From Cyclobacteriaceae bacterium (GTDB taxonomy: Bacteria; Bacteroidota; Bacteroidia; Cytophagales; Cyclobacteriaceae), in NCBI GenBank assembly GCA_025808415.1, contig CP075525.1, positions 558,001 through 622,000 of the forward strand: a stretch of 64,000 nt of DNA, written 5' to 3'. Shown here piece after piece: positions 1 through 8,216 of this stretch (the first letter of the stretch is position 1; each line of letters starts with the position of its first letter). The position numbers were made by a program, and so were the translations under genes. The notes under the pieces were generated by a model, which worked only from the letters and a program-made list of their open reading frames with translations, made no database searches and was not told the DNA's origin.

Positions 1-255
1 GGCGAGCCAAACAGCTACGTATCCTCCCAAGCTATACCCAAATACATCAACCTGATTAAGGTTATGTTTCCTCAAGAACACCAACACATCATCAGCAAAA
101 ATTTCAATACCAAACGATTTACGAAAAGGCTCACCGCCATGTCCTGAAAAATTTATAACATAAACTGTTCTGCCGGATGCTTCCAGTTTGTGTTTAAGCG
201 GTTCGAGTTGTGTGCTGGCGCCCAGTGCGCCATGAAGCAGAAGTACAGGATTCAT
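1..255 (-). CDS. Alpha/beta hydrolase, N-terminal part (runs off window)
   Basis: The first 85 codons of a gene read leftwards off the window edge. The start begins MNPVLLLHGALGAS, which is the oxyanion-hole HG region near the N-terminus of alpha/beta hydrolases. The nucleophile elbow GYSLGG follows at about residues 75-80. The ATG overlaps the prmC stop as ATGA (252-255), so the two genes are probably co-transcribed. The substrate cannot be told from this part. The fold assignment is firm and the function is open. Confidence 0.85.
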   Translation of the reverse strand, partial: MNPVLLLHGALGASTQLEPLKHKLEASGRTVYVINFSGHGGEPFRKSFGIEIFADDVLVFLRKHNLNQVDVFGYSLGGYVAVWLA

Positions 256-1109
256 GCAGGGTTATGGGTTGCGGTAATAAATCGGTCTTTGCTGTTCAGA
301 TCTTTAACTACTGTAACATTCAAATAACCTTCTGCTTCAAAAACGAAAGCAGTATTTTTTCCCAATTGGGCATTTATTTCAACCCATACTTTTCCACCTG
401 GTTTCAGTGCGCGCTTGCCCTGTGCGGCTATCGCTTTATAAAAAATCAGGGGATCATGATCCGGAGTAAACAAGGCCAGGTGTGGTTCATAGCGCAGTAC
501 ATTTTCCTGCATCAACTGTATTTCGGATCGTGTAATATAGGGTGGATTGCTAACAATACTGTCCAGGTTATTCCAGGGAATACCTTCTTTTAAGATATTA
601 TGCTGTAAAAAACTTACCGGGGCATTCAAAGTTACAGCGTTTATGTTGGCTACAGCCAACGCATCGGGACTAACGTCAGTAGCGAATACTTGAGCAGAAG
701 GCAACTCACACTTTAGCGTTACGGGTATGCATCCGCTACCGGTACCGATGTCCAGAATTTTCAGACCATGTCCTTGGCCTTCTAAGCTTTGGATTACGTG
801 TTGAACCAGTTCTTCCGTTTCCGGCCGGGGTATGAGCACTTGAGGATTAACACTGAACTTTCTGTTATAGAAATAAGCATAGCCGGTGATGTATTGAATT
901 GGTTCGTGCTGATTAATGCGGGTTATGATGCCGTTAAGTTGTTCCTGTTGCTCACGGGTTATGGCGATTTCTTTACCCATGAGCGACTCGGTTGGCGTAA
1001 ACCCAAATACAAACTCCATGGCCATCAACACCAATTGATTAATTTCATCCACCCGTTCGTCAAGATCAATCTGTAGCACCAGTTCAGAAAAGAGTTTTTT
1101 GGAGTTCAT
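252..1109 (-). CDS. prmC: Peptide chain release factor N5-glutamine methyltransferase
   Basis: Methylates the GGQ glutamine of release factors RF1 and RF2 using S-adenosylmethionine. The 285-residue product has the SAM-binding motif DIGTGSGCIPV and the catalytic NPPY motif (SNPPYITRSEI), with the usual N-terminal helical domain. I chose the ATG at 1109 (MNSKKLF) over an in-frame upstream start at 1130, because the latter runs further into the ribD promoter region. The gene is divergent from ribD and overlaps the downstream hydrolase by four bases. Confidence 0.93.
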   Translation of the reverse strand: MNSKKLFSELVLQIDLDERVDEINQLVLMAMEFVFGFTPTESLMGKEIAITREQQEQLNGIITRINQHEPIQYITGYAYFYNRKFSVNPQVLIPRPETEELVQHVIQSLEGQGHGLKILDIGTGSGCIPVTLKCELPSAQVFATDVSPDALAVANINAVTLNAPVSFLQHNILKEGIPWNNLDSIVSNPPYITRSEIQLMQENVLRYEPHLALFTPDHDPLIFYKAIAAQGKRALKPGGKVWVEINAQLGKNTAFVFEAEGYLNVTVVKDLNSKDRFITATHNPA

Positions 1110-1127
1110 CGGATTTGCCAATCTTTG
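1099..1127 (+). promoter_or_regulatory. Promoter of ribD (Bacteroidota type)
   Basis: TTG at 1099-1101, an 18-base spacer, then AATCTTTG at 1120-1127, one mismatch from the TAnnTTTG -7 consensus. The predicted transcript starts just before the ribD ATG at 1139. The element lies over the first codons of divergent prmC. Confidence 0.55.
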
Positions 1128-1138
1128 CAATAATACGG

Positions 1139-2191
1139 ATGAAGAAGCACGATCGCCACCGGGACGAACTTTTTATGCAGCGCTGCCTTGAGTTGGCCAG
1201 CCTGGGCCATGGTTCGGTAAGCCCTAACCCCTTGGTGGGATGTGTAATTGTTTATGACGGAAAAATCATTGGTGAGGGATGGCATAAAAAATTTGGTGAA
1301 GCGCATGCGGAAGTGAACGCCCTTGCCTCCATAGCCAATAAAGAATTATTGCAAGAAAGTACGGTGTATGTAAACCTTGAGCCTTGCGCTCATTTTGGAA
1401 AGACACCACCCTGTGTTGATCTACTGATTCAGCATCGGGTAAAGAAAGTGGTAATAGCCAACCTGGACACACACCCAAAAGTATCGGGTGAGGGAATAAA
1501 GAAATTGCGGGAAACAGGCATAGAAGTAATCACCGGTATTCTCGATAAACAAGGCCGTGAATTGAATAAGCGTTTCTTTACGTCTGTTGAAAAAGGGCGC
1601 CCGCACATTTTATTGAAATGGGCACAAACGGCAGATGGCTTCATAGCCCACGAAAATTACGATTCGAAATGGATCAGTAACGAGTATTCCCGTCAGTTGG
1701 TGCATAAATGGAGAAGCGAAGAAGATGGGATTTTGGTAGGTGCAAAAACGGCAAATCATGATAACCCACAACTGAATGTGCGGGAGTGGACAGGACGAAA
1801 TCCGGTTCGCATTGTGGTCGATCGGTTTTTAAAACTAAACGAGAAGCTGAACGTGTTCGATCGAAGTCAGCCAACAATTGTTTATAATGTATTGAAGCAC
1901 GAAGAGCATGAAAATCTGATACTGGCCAGGATTGATGAAACGGATTTTCTGCCCCAGCTTTTGCAGGATTTGCTCAAGCGCGGCATTCAATCGGTAATGG
2001 TGGAGGGTGGGGCGCAAACCTTAAAATTCTTTATTGATGCTGGTTTGTGGGATGAAGCAAGGGTTTTCACTGCTCCAAGAGCATTTGGAAAAGGAATTCC
2101 GGCACCGCGATTAAATGGAAAACTTTCTTCTACCGAAACCGTAATGAACGATACCTTGTTTACGTATCACCCTGTTTATGGAAAAGATTAG
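1139..2191 (+). CDS. ribD: Bifunctional riboflavin deaminase/reductase RibD
   Basis: Catalyses two successive steps of riboflavin synthesis, deaminating the pyrimidine ring and then reducing the ribosyl side chain with NADPH. The N-terminal deaminase domain has the zinc motifs HAEVNAL and PCAHFGKTPPC. The C-terminal half is the RibD_C reductase domain (starting near KWAQTADGF). The product has 350 residues, the usual family length. I chose the ATG at 1139 because DELFMQRCLELA then aligns with the normal RibD N-terminus and the promoter lies just upstream. The end overlaps the cupin gene by 14 bases. Confidence 0.95.
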   Translation: MKKHDRHRDELFMQRCLELASLGHGSVSPNPLVGCVIVYDGKIIGEGWHKKFGEAHAEVNALASIANKELLQESTVYVNLEPCAHFGKTPPCVDLLIQHRVKKVVIANLDTHPKVSGEGIKKLRETGIEVITGILDKQGRELNKRFFTSVEKGRPHILLKWAQTADGFIAHENYDSKWISNEYSRQLVHKWRSEEDGILVGAKTANHDNPQLNVREWTGRNPVRIVVDRFLKLNEKLNVFDRSQPTIVYNVLKHEEHENLILARIDETDFLPQLLQDLLKRGIQSVMVEGGAQTLKFFIDAGLWDEARVFTAPRAFGKGIPAPRLNGKLSSTETVMNDTLFTYHPVYGKD

Positions 2192-2537
2192 CCTCAAAGA
2201 AAAATTTGCACAGTTTTCTGATCATTGGAATTCACGCATTGTAGGAGAACTTAATGGACAGCAGGTAAAAGTCACTAAGTTGAAAGGTGAATTTTTCTGG
2301 CATCACCACGAACATGAAGACGAACTCTTCTTGATAATTAAAGGGAAGCTGAAAATGGCCTTTCGTGATAAGACCGTAGAAATTGGTGAAGGTGAATTTA
2401 TAATTGTGCCACGCGGAGTTGAGCATAAGCCGATGGCCGAAGAAGAAGTAGAGGTTTTATTGTTTGAACCTGCTTCTACCTTAAATACGGGTAATATTAT
2501 TAATGACAGAACAAAAAAAGTTTTAGATAAGATTTAA
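2178..2537 (+). CDS. Small cupin-domain protein
   Basis: A 119-residue single-domain cupin. The first cupin motif is visible as FFWHHHEHEDELFLIIKG, with histidines and a glutamate placed to bind metal, and the second as GEGEFIIVPRGVEHKP. The gene starts inside the last codons of ribD, so it is probably translated from the same message. Nothing else ties it to riboflavin synthesis. Proteins of this kind include isomerases, dioxygenases and sugar-binding proteins, and I cannot choose between them. Confidence 0.85.
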   Translation: MEKISLKEKFAQFSDHWNSRIVGELNGQQVKVTKLKGEFFWHHHEHEDELFLIIKGKLKMAFRDKTVEIGEGEFIIVPRGVEHKPMAEEEVEVLLFEPASTLNTGNIINDRTKKVLDKI

Positions 2538-2545
2538 TATCTTTA
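2538..2545 (+). promoter_or_regulatory. Possible -7 box of hicB
   Basis: TATCTTTA (7 of 8 to TAnnTTTG) ends only three bases before the hicB ATG at 2549, which would give a leaderless or nearly leaderless message. No clear TTG lies at the -33 distance. Confidence 0.35.
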
Positions 2546-2548
2546 GCT

Positions 2549-2761
2549 ATGCGAAAGTACCTTGTTATTTATGAAAGGAGTTCTGATGGATACAGTGCAT
2601 ATGTTCCAGATTTACCGGGTTGTACCTCTGCAGGAGAGAGTAAGGAAGAGGTCGAATTTAATATCATCGAAGCAATAAAACTTCACTTGGAGGTTCTTCA
2701 GGATGAGGGATTAGAGATACCTCAATCGGTATCAGATTCTGAGATGATTGTGATCTCCTAA
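2549..2761 (+). CDS. hicB: HicB-family antitoxin (short)
   Basis: The 70-residue protein matches the HicB-like partial RNase H fold: KYLVIYERSSDGYSAYVPDLPGC, with GESKEEVEFNIIEAIKLHL after it. HicB proteins neutralise the mRNA interferase HicA and usually carry a C-terminal DNA-binding domain. Here the protein ends after the core fold, with no ribbon-helix-helix or helix-turn-helix segment. The gene precedes hicA by one base, the reverse of the classic hicA-hicB order. It is an antitoxin by family and pairing; activity is inferred. Confidence 0.85.
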   Translation: MRKYLVIYERSSDGYSAYVPDLPGCTSAGESKEEVEFNIIEAIKLHLEVLQDEGLEIPQSVSDSEMIVIS

Positions 2762-2762
2762 C

Positions 2763-2951
2763 ATGAAATATCGGGAGATTATCAGAATTATTGAATCAGA
2801 TGGGTGGTTCCCGGTAAGACAAAAAGGAAGCCATGTAACCTACAAGCACAATTTAAAAAGAGGAATTGTAACAATCGCGTGTCATCGTTTGTCTGATGAA
2901 GTACCTCGCGGAACATTAAATAGTATTCTAAAACAAGCAGAACTAAAATAA
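2763..2951 (+). CDS. hicA: HicA-family mRNA interferase toxin
   Basis: The 62-residue protein has the HicA double-stranded RNA-binding fold. GWFPVRQKGSHVTYKH contains the catalytic histidine at residue 24, and PRGTLNSILKQAEL forms the terminal helix. Members cleave mRNA in a translation-independent way and are held inactive by HicB. All family landmarks are present, so the toxin is likely intact. The start lies one base after the hicB stop, which supports a two-gene operon. Confidence 0.88.
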   Translation: MKYREIIRIIESDGWFPVRQKGSHVTYKHNLKRGIVTIACHRLSDEVPRGTLNSILKQAELK

Positions 2952-2976
2952 TACAACCTGTAAGATTTACGTGACA

Positions 2977-3459
2977 ATGGCCGAAGAACTCATCATCTCC
3001 ACCTCTACCGATAAGCAACAACGTTACGAAACATTGGTGCCACAACTTTCAGCGCTTGTTTCAGGTGAACCGGATGTTGTCGCCAACTTGTCGAACATTG
3101 CAGCTTCTTTAAAGCAAACCATGAATTTCTTTTGGGTTGGATTTTATCTTGTAAAAGAAAACCAACTGGTACTTGGGCCATTCCAGGGCCCAATTGCCTG
3201 TACACGAATTAATTTTGGCAAAGGTGTTTGTGGCGCTTCGTGGAAGGAAAGGAAAACTATTATTGTTCCGGATGTAGAGGCATTTCCCGGTCATATTGCC
3301 TGCAGCTCGGCCTCCAAATCAGAAATTGTATTGCCGGCTTTTAAGAACGGAGAGGTCTTTCTGGTGCTGGATGTGGACAGTGATAAACTGAATGATTTTG
3401 ACGAAACAGATGCGCAGTACCTGGGTCAGGTTATGCAAATTATTGAGCGGTTGATCTGA
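2977..3459 (+). CDS. msrC: Free methionine-(R)-sulfoxide reductase (GAF fold)
   Basis: Reduces free methionine-R-sulfoxide as part of oxidative damage repair in the cytoplasm. The 160-residue single GAF domain carries the signature GPFQGPIAC, then GKGVCG, then PDVEAFPGHIAC and SEIVLP. The three cysteines fall at 75, 85 and 109, the same 10 and 24 residue spacings as the catalytic and resolving cysteines of the E. coli enzyme. I chose the ATG at 2977; a GTG two codons earlier is possible. Confidence 0.93.
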   Translation: MAEELIISTSTDKQQRYETLVPQLSALVSGEPDVVANLSNIAASLKQTMNFFWVGFYLVKENQLVLGPFQGPIACTRINFGKGVCGASWKERKTIIVPDVEAFPGHIACSSASKSEIVLPAFKNGEVFLVLDVDSDKLNDFDETDAQYLGQVMQIIERLI

Positions 3460-3475
3460 TTATTCTTCTCCATAC

Positions 3476-3495
3476 CCCCATCTTAATGGGGTTTT
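3476..3495 (+). terminator. Weak hairpin after the fRMsr gene
   Basis: CCCCA (3476-3480) pairs with TGGGG (3487-3491) around a six-base loop, followed by four T residues. The stem is short, so termination would be partial at best. Confidence 0.35.
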
Positions 3496-3571
3496 AGCCC
3501 TACTGTCAAGAAAGATCTTTCCTTACGGAATTCGTTTTGTTACATTAGTGAAACCCTTAATCGGTATTGCT

Positions 3572-4600
3572 ATGAAAAGATATATCACGGTTGTCTTTCT
3601 TTTTCTTCTTTTGAATCCAATTATTATTCTGGCGCAAATCGGGGCAAAAGCACAACAAGGTTCCGGTATTCAGGGCATCTGGACCAACAACCAGTTTGGC
3701 TATCAAATGACGTTGATGTTAAATGCCGATGGTTCCGGTGAGTTTGACGGTGAGCCTATGAAGTATACCGTGGCAGGAAATAAACTCACCTTGAATCTTT
3801 CCGGTACTTCAACCCAATACAACTTCACCCAGCAACAAAACTCTCTTACGCTTTCGGGTGGTGATATTGATGGTAGCATAGTTTTTTCTAAAGCCGGTGC
3901 AGAGAAAGCCACTACACCTTCTTCTAATCTTCCACCCACACAACAAAAAAATTCATCAGCCTCAACAACGGGCGGCTCAGCCGACATTGTGGGCGTGTGG
4001 ACAGGAAATGGTGAAACCATTGAATTCAATAAGAATGGTCAGTGCATATATGCAGGCCAAACCTTAGGCTATCAACTTTCCGGTAACAACATTATACTTC
4101 AGGCGGCTCAAGGCAGTGCTTCCATGGGTTATTCATTAAGCGGAAATCAACTCACGTTAACGGTCAACGGTCAAAGCTTTACCTATTCGCGCGGTGGAAC
4201 AGGTACAACTGGAACAGGCCAGGCTCAACCCGTAGCCGGCAATAAACGTGTTGCTCAGGAACTGGTAGGTAAATGGTGCTGGACCAACGTAACTTCCACC
4301 AATTCAGGTGGGAGAATTTCAGAACGTTGTATTACCTTGAATGGCGATGGCACCTATCAATACGAAGCCGAAAGTTCGATGAGTGTAAATACAAACGCCT
4401 ATGCAGGTGGGACGAATTCCCAGAGCAGCGACCGTGGCACATGGTCGTATGATGGTGTTCGCATTTACTACAACTCTCAGGCAGGTCAGGGCTCCGGTTC
4501 TTATCTTTTGGAAAAACGAAATCATCCAAAGAATAATGACCCGATGATTGTATTGGATGGTGAGACCTATGTAACGTATTATCAAAAACCACGGTGGTAA
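3572..4600 (+). CDS. Secreted protein with three beta-rich (lipocalin-like) modules
   Basis: The 342-residue protein begins with a clear signal peptide (MKRYITVVFLFLLLNPIIILAQ). It then has three modules that each open with G(I/V/K)W: about residues 36-105, 140-205 and 230-330. The first two alternate short beta strands with the pattern 'L(T/I)L..SG', as in lipocalin-like domains. A serine/threonine-rich linker (PSSNLPPTQQKNSSAST) joins modules one and two. I chose the ATG at 3572 because it starts the signal peptide exactly. I recognise no enzyme family; a periplasmic or surface binding role is possible. Confidence 0.7.
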   Translation: MKRYITVVFLFLLLNPIIILAQIGAKAQQGSGIQGIWTNNQFGYQMTLMLNADGSGEFDGEPMKYTVAGNKLTLNLSGTSTQYNFTQQQNSLTLSGGDIDGSIVFSKAGAEKATTPSSNLPPTQQKNSSASTTGGSADIVGVWTGNGETIEFNKNGQCIYAGQTLGYQLSGNNIILQAAQGSASMGYSLSGNQLTLTVNGQSFTYSRGGTGTTGTGQAQPVAGNKRVAQELVGKWCWTNVTSTNSGGRISERCITLNGDGTYQYEAESSMSVNTNAYAGGTNSQSSDRGTWSYDGVRIYYNSQAGQGSGSYLLEKRNHPKNNDPMIVLDGETYVTYYQKPRW

Positions 4601-4613
4601 ACCAAATAAAATT

Positions 4614-5753
4614 ATGACAACACGAAGACAATGGCTTAAGACGGCAGTGGCAGCCGGTGCGGGATTACCGCTCAGTTTAGCATTGGCTGACCAACTGATG
4701 GCAGCACCGGTTAGTCGGGCAGAACGACTGCATGGCATTGAACCTTTAAGGAATGGCAAACTTGTTCTGCTGGGCTCCAATGAAAATCCTTATGGCCCAT
4801 CGGATAAGGCGCGCAAAGCTATTGTGGAGAGTATGAAGGAGGGGAACCGTTACGCCCATGGCGTGGCACAGGAACTTAAAAAAGTTATTGCCCAGCGTGA
4901 GGGCGTAGCGCCAGAATTTGTACTGATGGGTTGTGGCTCATCTGAATTGTTGTGCCTTACCGGCATGACGGCCGGGTTGGAGGGTGGTGCCGTGCTATCG
5001 GCCTTTCCAACGTTTCGTTTGCTCATGGACTATGCTACAAAATTCAATGCCCGTTGGGACCGGGTTGATTTGGATGCCAATATGGTACACGATCTGGAAG
5101 CGATGGCATCGGCTGTCAAGCCAGACACAAAGATCATTTTTGTGGTGAACCCGAATAACCCCACAGGAACCATTGTTGATAATGATAAATTAAGATCCTT
5201 CTGTATGGAAATGGCAAAGAAGGCAACGGTGTTTGCCGATGAAGCCTACATTGAATTCCTCGATCAACATGAAAAAAAATCGATGGTTGACCTTGTGAAG
5301 CAAGGGCACAACGTAATTGTATCGCGCACGTTTTCGAAAGTTTATGGATTGGCCGGTTTGCGTGTTGGTTACTTGATCGGACAACCGGATACACTTAAAA
5401 AAATGGCGGAGAAACAAATCTGGGGTAACAACAATCAAGCAGGTTTAGCCGCAGCAAAAGCCAGCCTTGATGACAAGGATTTTGTGACGATGACACGCAA
5501 GAAAAATACGGAAGCGCGTCAGCACCTGTTCAATTATCTTGACAGCAAAAAGTGGTCGTACGGAAAATCAATGGCTAACGTAGTTTTCTTTCCGGCACCT
5601 ATAGATGGAAAAACGATTTTAGAAGAAACCGAAAAGAAAGGATATCAGATTCGGGTGTGGGATTACCAGGATAAAGAATGGTGCCGCGTAAGCATTGGCA
5701 CGCTGGAGGAGATGAAAGGATTTACCAAAGCTTTTGATCAGGTTATCTCATGA
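4614..5753 (+). CDS. Tat-exported HisC-like PLP aminotransferase
   Basis: A class I/II aminotransferase of the histidinol-phosphate type, 379 residues. The NPNNPTG motif is at 179-185, DEAY at 209-212, and the PLP Schiff-base lysine is K242 in SRTFSKVYGLAG. Unlike cytoplasmic HisC it starts with a twin-arginine signal: TRRQWLK, an AVAAGAGLPLSLALA hydrophobic run and a likely cleavage near APVS. It is therefore expected to fold in the cytoplasm and be exported with its cofactor. No other his genes are nearby, so histidine synthesis is doubtful. Its stop overlaps the start of the CHASE2 gene. Confidence 0.85.
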   Translation: MTTRRQWLKTAVAAGAGLPLSLALADQLMAAPVSRAERLHGIEPLRNGKLVLLGSNENPYGPSDKARKAIVESMKEGNRYAHGVAQELKKVIAQREGVAPEFVLMGCGSSELLCLTGMTAGLEGGAVLSAFPTFRLLMDYATKFNARWDRVDLDANMVHDLEAMASAVKPDTKIIFVVNPNNPTGTIVDNDKLRSFCMEMAKKATVFADEAYIEFLDQHEKKSMVDLVKQGHNVIVSRTFSKVYGLAGLRVGYLIGQPDTLKKMAEKQIWGNNNQAGLAAAKASLDDKDFVTMTRKKNTEARQHLFNYLDSKKWSYGKSMANVVFFPAPIDGKTILEETEKKGYQIRVWDYQDKEWCRVSIGTLEEMKGFTKAFDQVIS

Positions 5754-6979
5754 TGTCAGTTGTTTTGCGAAGGTTTCGTAAAACATTGCAATATGGCTTG
5801 TTAACTTTGCTCATTGTTGCGTTTGCTCATGCACTAACGTGGGGGGTAGGTAAAATCAGTTTGCTGGATTCCCTTGAACATTCCGTTTTAGATTTTGATT
5901 TTACTGATATTTATTATTCCGGTGGCTACAGACCAAGCCCGATTGACACGAATATCATATTGGTTAATATTGGCCCATTAGGCAAGAGTGCTATTGCCCG
6001 TCAAATTGAAATACTAAGTCAGTTTAATCCCAAAGTGATTGGGGTAGACGTATTTTTTTCAATAGCTACCGACTCTGCCGAGACGGCATATCTGTGGCAG
6101 GTGATTAAAAGCACACCGAATATTGTTCTGCCAAGTCGGCTCTTCTATCTGGGTGAAGATAGCCCTTCTCCCGATTCAGTTATTCTTCCATCTGATGTGG
6201 CAGGTCTGTCTGCTGATTTTACTGGCTATGCAAATCTTAATGTTCCTGATGATGATCCAGGACTTGGTACAATTCGTTCATTTATTTCTTCAGCTTATAT
6301 CAAAGATAAATACCACTTTCCTTTTGCTGCAGTACTTGCAAAGAATTACGATCCATTACGTTTTGATTCCTATTTAAAGCGTAATCAGCAGAACGAACAA
6401 ATTAATTTCACGGGTCACCGTTTGTTGATGTTTGAAGGCAGCATTAGCGATGCGACCTATATTACTATTGATTATCTTGATGTACTCGAAAATAATATCC
6501 ATGAAAATTTGATAAGGGATAAAATCGTTTTGCTTGGGTATATGGGTAACCATCTTTATGATCAAAGCCCGGAGGATAAATTCTATTCCCCAATGAATGA
6601 GCGATTTGCGGGACGATCACTACCAGATATGTATGGGGTTGAAGTACAGGCAAACATGGCGAGCATGATCCTGTCGGGAAACTATATCAATCAATCAAAA
6701 CTACTCGACAGGTTTTTGGATTTGTTCCTATTGTTAATGGCCATAATCATCTTTCGCCATCTCTTTATCAAGAGCGAGGAGGACTACTCGTTTACATCAA
6801 AGATTGTGGTTTTTGTGATGATCAATTTGATGGTGATAGTTCCTTTACTCATCTACCACTATTTTCTCTTTAAGATTGATCTGCGCTACGGCATTTTCTA
6901 TTTAATCTTTGCTTCAGATTTGTTTGAGGTATTGTATCCAAAGATTAAGCGAATAAAGTTTCTTGCCGTAGCGAACTAA
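5750..6979 (+). CDS. CHASE2-domain membrane protein without output domain
   Basis: The 409-residue protein has an N-terminal membrane segment (about 15-35) and a large extracytoplasmic CHASE2-type sensor domain (ILVNIGPLGKSAIARQIE through FNPKVIGVDVFF, ending near YGVEVQANMASMIL). Three more membrane segments follow at about residues 320-400. CHASE2 domains normally sense signals for a kinase or cyclase fused after them, but here the protein ends after the last membrane helices. The first of two consecutive ATGs (ATGATG) overlaps the aminotransferase stop, which suggests translational coupling. Confidence 0.8.
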   Translation: MMSVVLRRFRKTLQYGLLTLLIVAFAHALTWGVGKISLLDSLEHSVLDFDFTDIYYSGGYRPSPIDTNIILVNIGPLGKSAIARQIEILSQFNPKVIGVDVFFSIATDSAETAYLWQVIKSTPNIVLPSRLFYLGEDSPSPDSVILPSDVAGLSADFTGYANLNVPDDDPGLGTIRSFISSAYIKDKYHFPFAAVLAKNYDPLRFDSYLKRNQQNEQINFTGHRLLMFEGSISDATYITIDYLDVLENNIHENLIRDKIVLLGYMGNHLYDQSPEDKFYSPMNERFAGRSLPDMYGVEVQANMASMILSGNYINQSKLLDRFLDLFLLLMAIIIFRHLFIKSEEDYSFTSKIVVFVMINLMVIVPLLIYHYFLFKIDLRYGIFYLIFASDLFEVLYPKIKRIKFLAVAN

Positions 6980-8092
6980 TCAGCTAACCGACAAGCGCAT
7001 TGCCGGTTGTTTCCCCAGCTCTTTCAATAACCGGGCGTGGCCTGCAAGGGCGCCTATAAATGTTGGCTCGCTTTTGTATGGGAGTCCGAATTCTTTAGCG
7101 GTTTCCTGTACAATGCCGGAAATTTTCCGGTAATGTACATGGCAGACATTCGGAAACAAGTGATGCTCAACCTGGTAGTTTAATCCGCCAACGTACCACG
7201 AAAGTATTTTATTTCGGTTAGCAAAGTTTGTGGTCGTGTGCAGTTGATGAATGGCCCACGTGTTTTCCAACATGCCGGCTTGATCAGGTTCGGGATATTC
7301 AGTGCCTTCAATTACGTGTGCCGGTTGAAATATGATGGCCAGAATAAATCCAGCGATATAGTGCATCAGCAATACACCCAACAGAATCTGCCACCAGGCA
7401 AAGGGCAAAAGCAAAACAGGAATAACGAATATGTAGCCTACATAAAAGGCTTTAGTGCCCAATAGGATTAGCCATTCGGTAACAATATTGGCCTTTTGCT
7501 TTTTCACCAAACCATCTTTCTGGTAACGTACCAGCCGAACAAAATCTTTCACCAGCACCCAAACGATTGTCATTAATCCGTACAGGAACCAGGCATACAC
7601 ATGCTGAAATTTGTGCATGGGTTTCCAGTCGGAGTTAGGATGCATACGCAATACACCACGCGGACTGATGTCTTCATCGGCATCATGCACGTTGGTGTAA
7701 GTATGGTGCAAAACATTATGTTGTACTTTCCAGTTAAAGGCATTCGCCCCAACCAGATTTAAGGAATAACCTATTAAATTATTAATCCAGGCTTTGTTGG
7801 AATATGCTCCGTGGTTCGCATCATGCATGATGGACAAACCGATACCGGCTACACCAAAACCCATAACAACTACAAGCGCCAATACACCCCAGCCTATGGT
7901 TACCGCACTTGATATAATCAGAAAATAAGGAACAAAGTACAGTGCAAACATAACGCAGGTCTTCAAGACCATCTCGGTATTGGCATTCCTGCTTATACCC
8001 TGGTTTTTAAAATAGTCATTAACACGTTGGTTTAACGTAAAAAAGAAATCCTGCTGGGTGCGTGGAAATTTAATGGAGGAAGCGCGGCTCAT
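6980..8092 (-). CDS. Membrane fatty acid desaturase (linoleoyl-CoA desaturase-like)
   Basis: A 370-residue di-iron membrane desaturase. Its three histidine boxes are HDANH at 90-94, HNVLHH at 125-130 and QVEHH near 309. The glutamine opening the third box is characteristic of front-end (delta-5/6 type) desaturases. No cytochrome b5 domain is fused, so an outside ferredoxin or b5 must supply electrons. Four or more hydrophobic segments surround the boxes. The stop codon abuts that of the convergent CHASE2 gene with no spacer. Acyl specificity is unknown. Confidence 0.9.
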   Translation of the reverse strand: MSRASSIKFPRTQQDFFFTLNQRVNDYFKNQGISRNANTEMVLKTCVMFALYFVPYFLIISSAVTIGWGVLALVVVMGFGVAGIGLSIMHDANHGAYSNKAWINNLIGYSLNLVGANAFNWKVQHNVLHHTYTNVHDADEDISPRGVLRMHPNSDWKPMHKFQHVYAWFLYGLMTIVWVLVKDFVRLVRYQKDGLVKKQKANIVTEWLILLGTKAFYVGYIFVIPVLLLPFAWWQILLGVLLMHYIAGFILAIIFQPAHVIEGTEYPEPDQAGMLENTWAIHQLHTTTNFANRNKILSWYVGGLNYQVEHHLFPNVCHVHYRKISGIVQETAKEFGLPYKSEPTFIGALAGHARLLKELGKQPAMRLSVS

Positions 8093-8216
8093 GAAAAATG
8101 GAAAAATTACTGAAGATTAATTGTGAAAGGTAGGCAGCAAGCGGCAGATAAACGCCTGTTAGTGCCTTTTATATTTCTAAAGGCTTAAAGTGCGGCTGAA
8201 TGAGCATGGGGCTTAT

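Noticed and set aside
4332..4780. Two minus-strand frames across the secreted protein and aminotransferase genes
   Set aside because: They overlap two clear genes, show no motif, and have no promoter or start context.
4614..5753. Histidine biosynthesis operon
   Set aside because: Only one HisC-like gene is present, it carries an export signal, and no other his gene is in the window.
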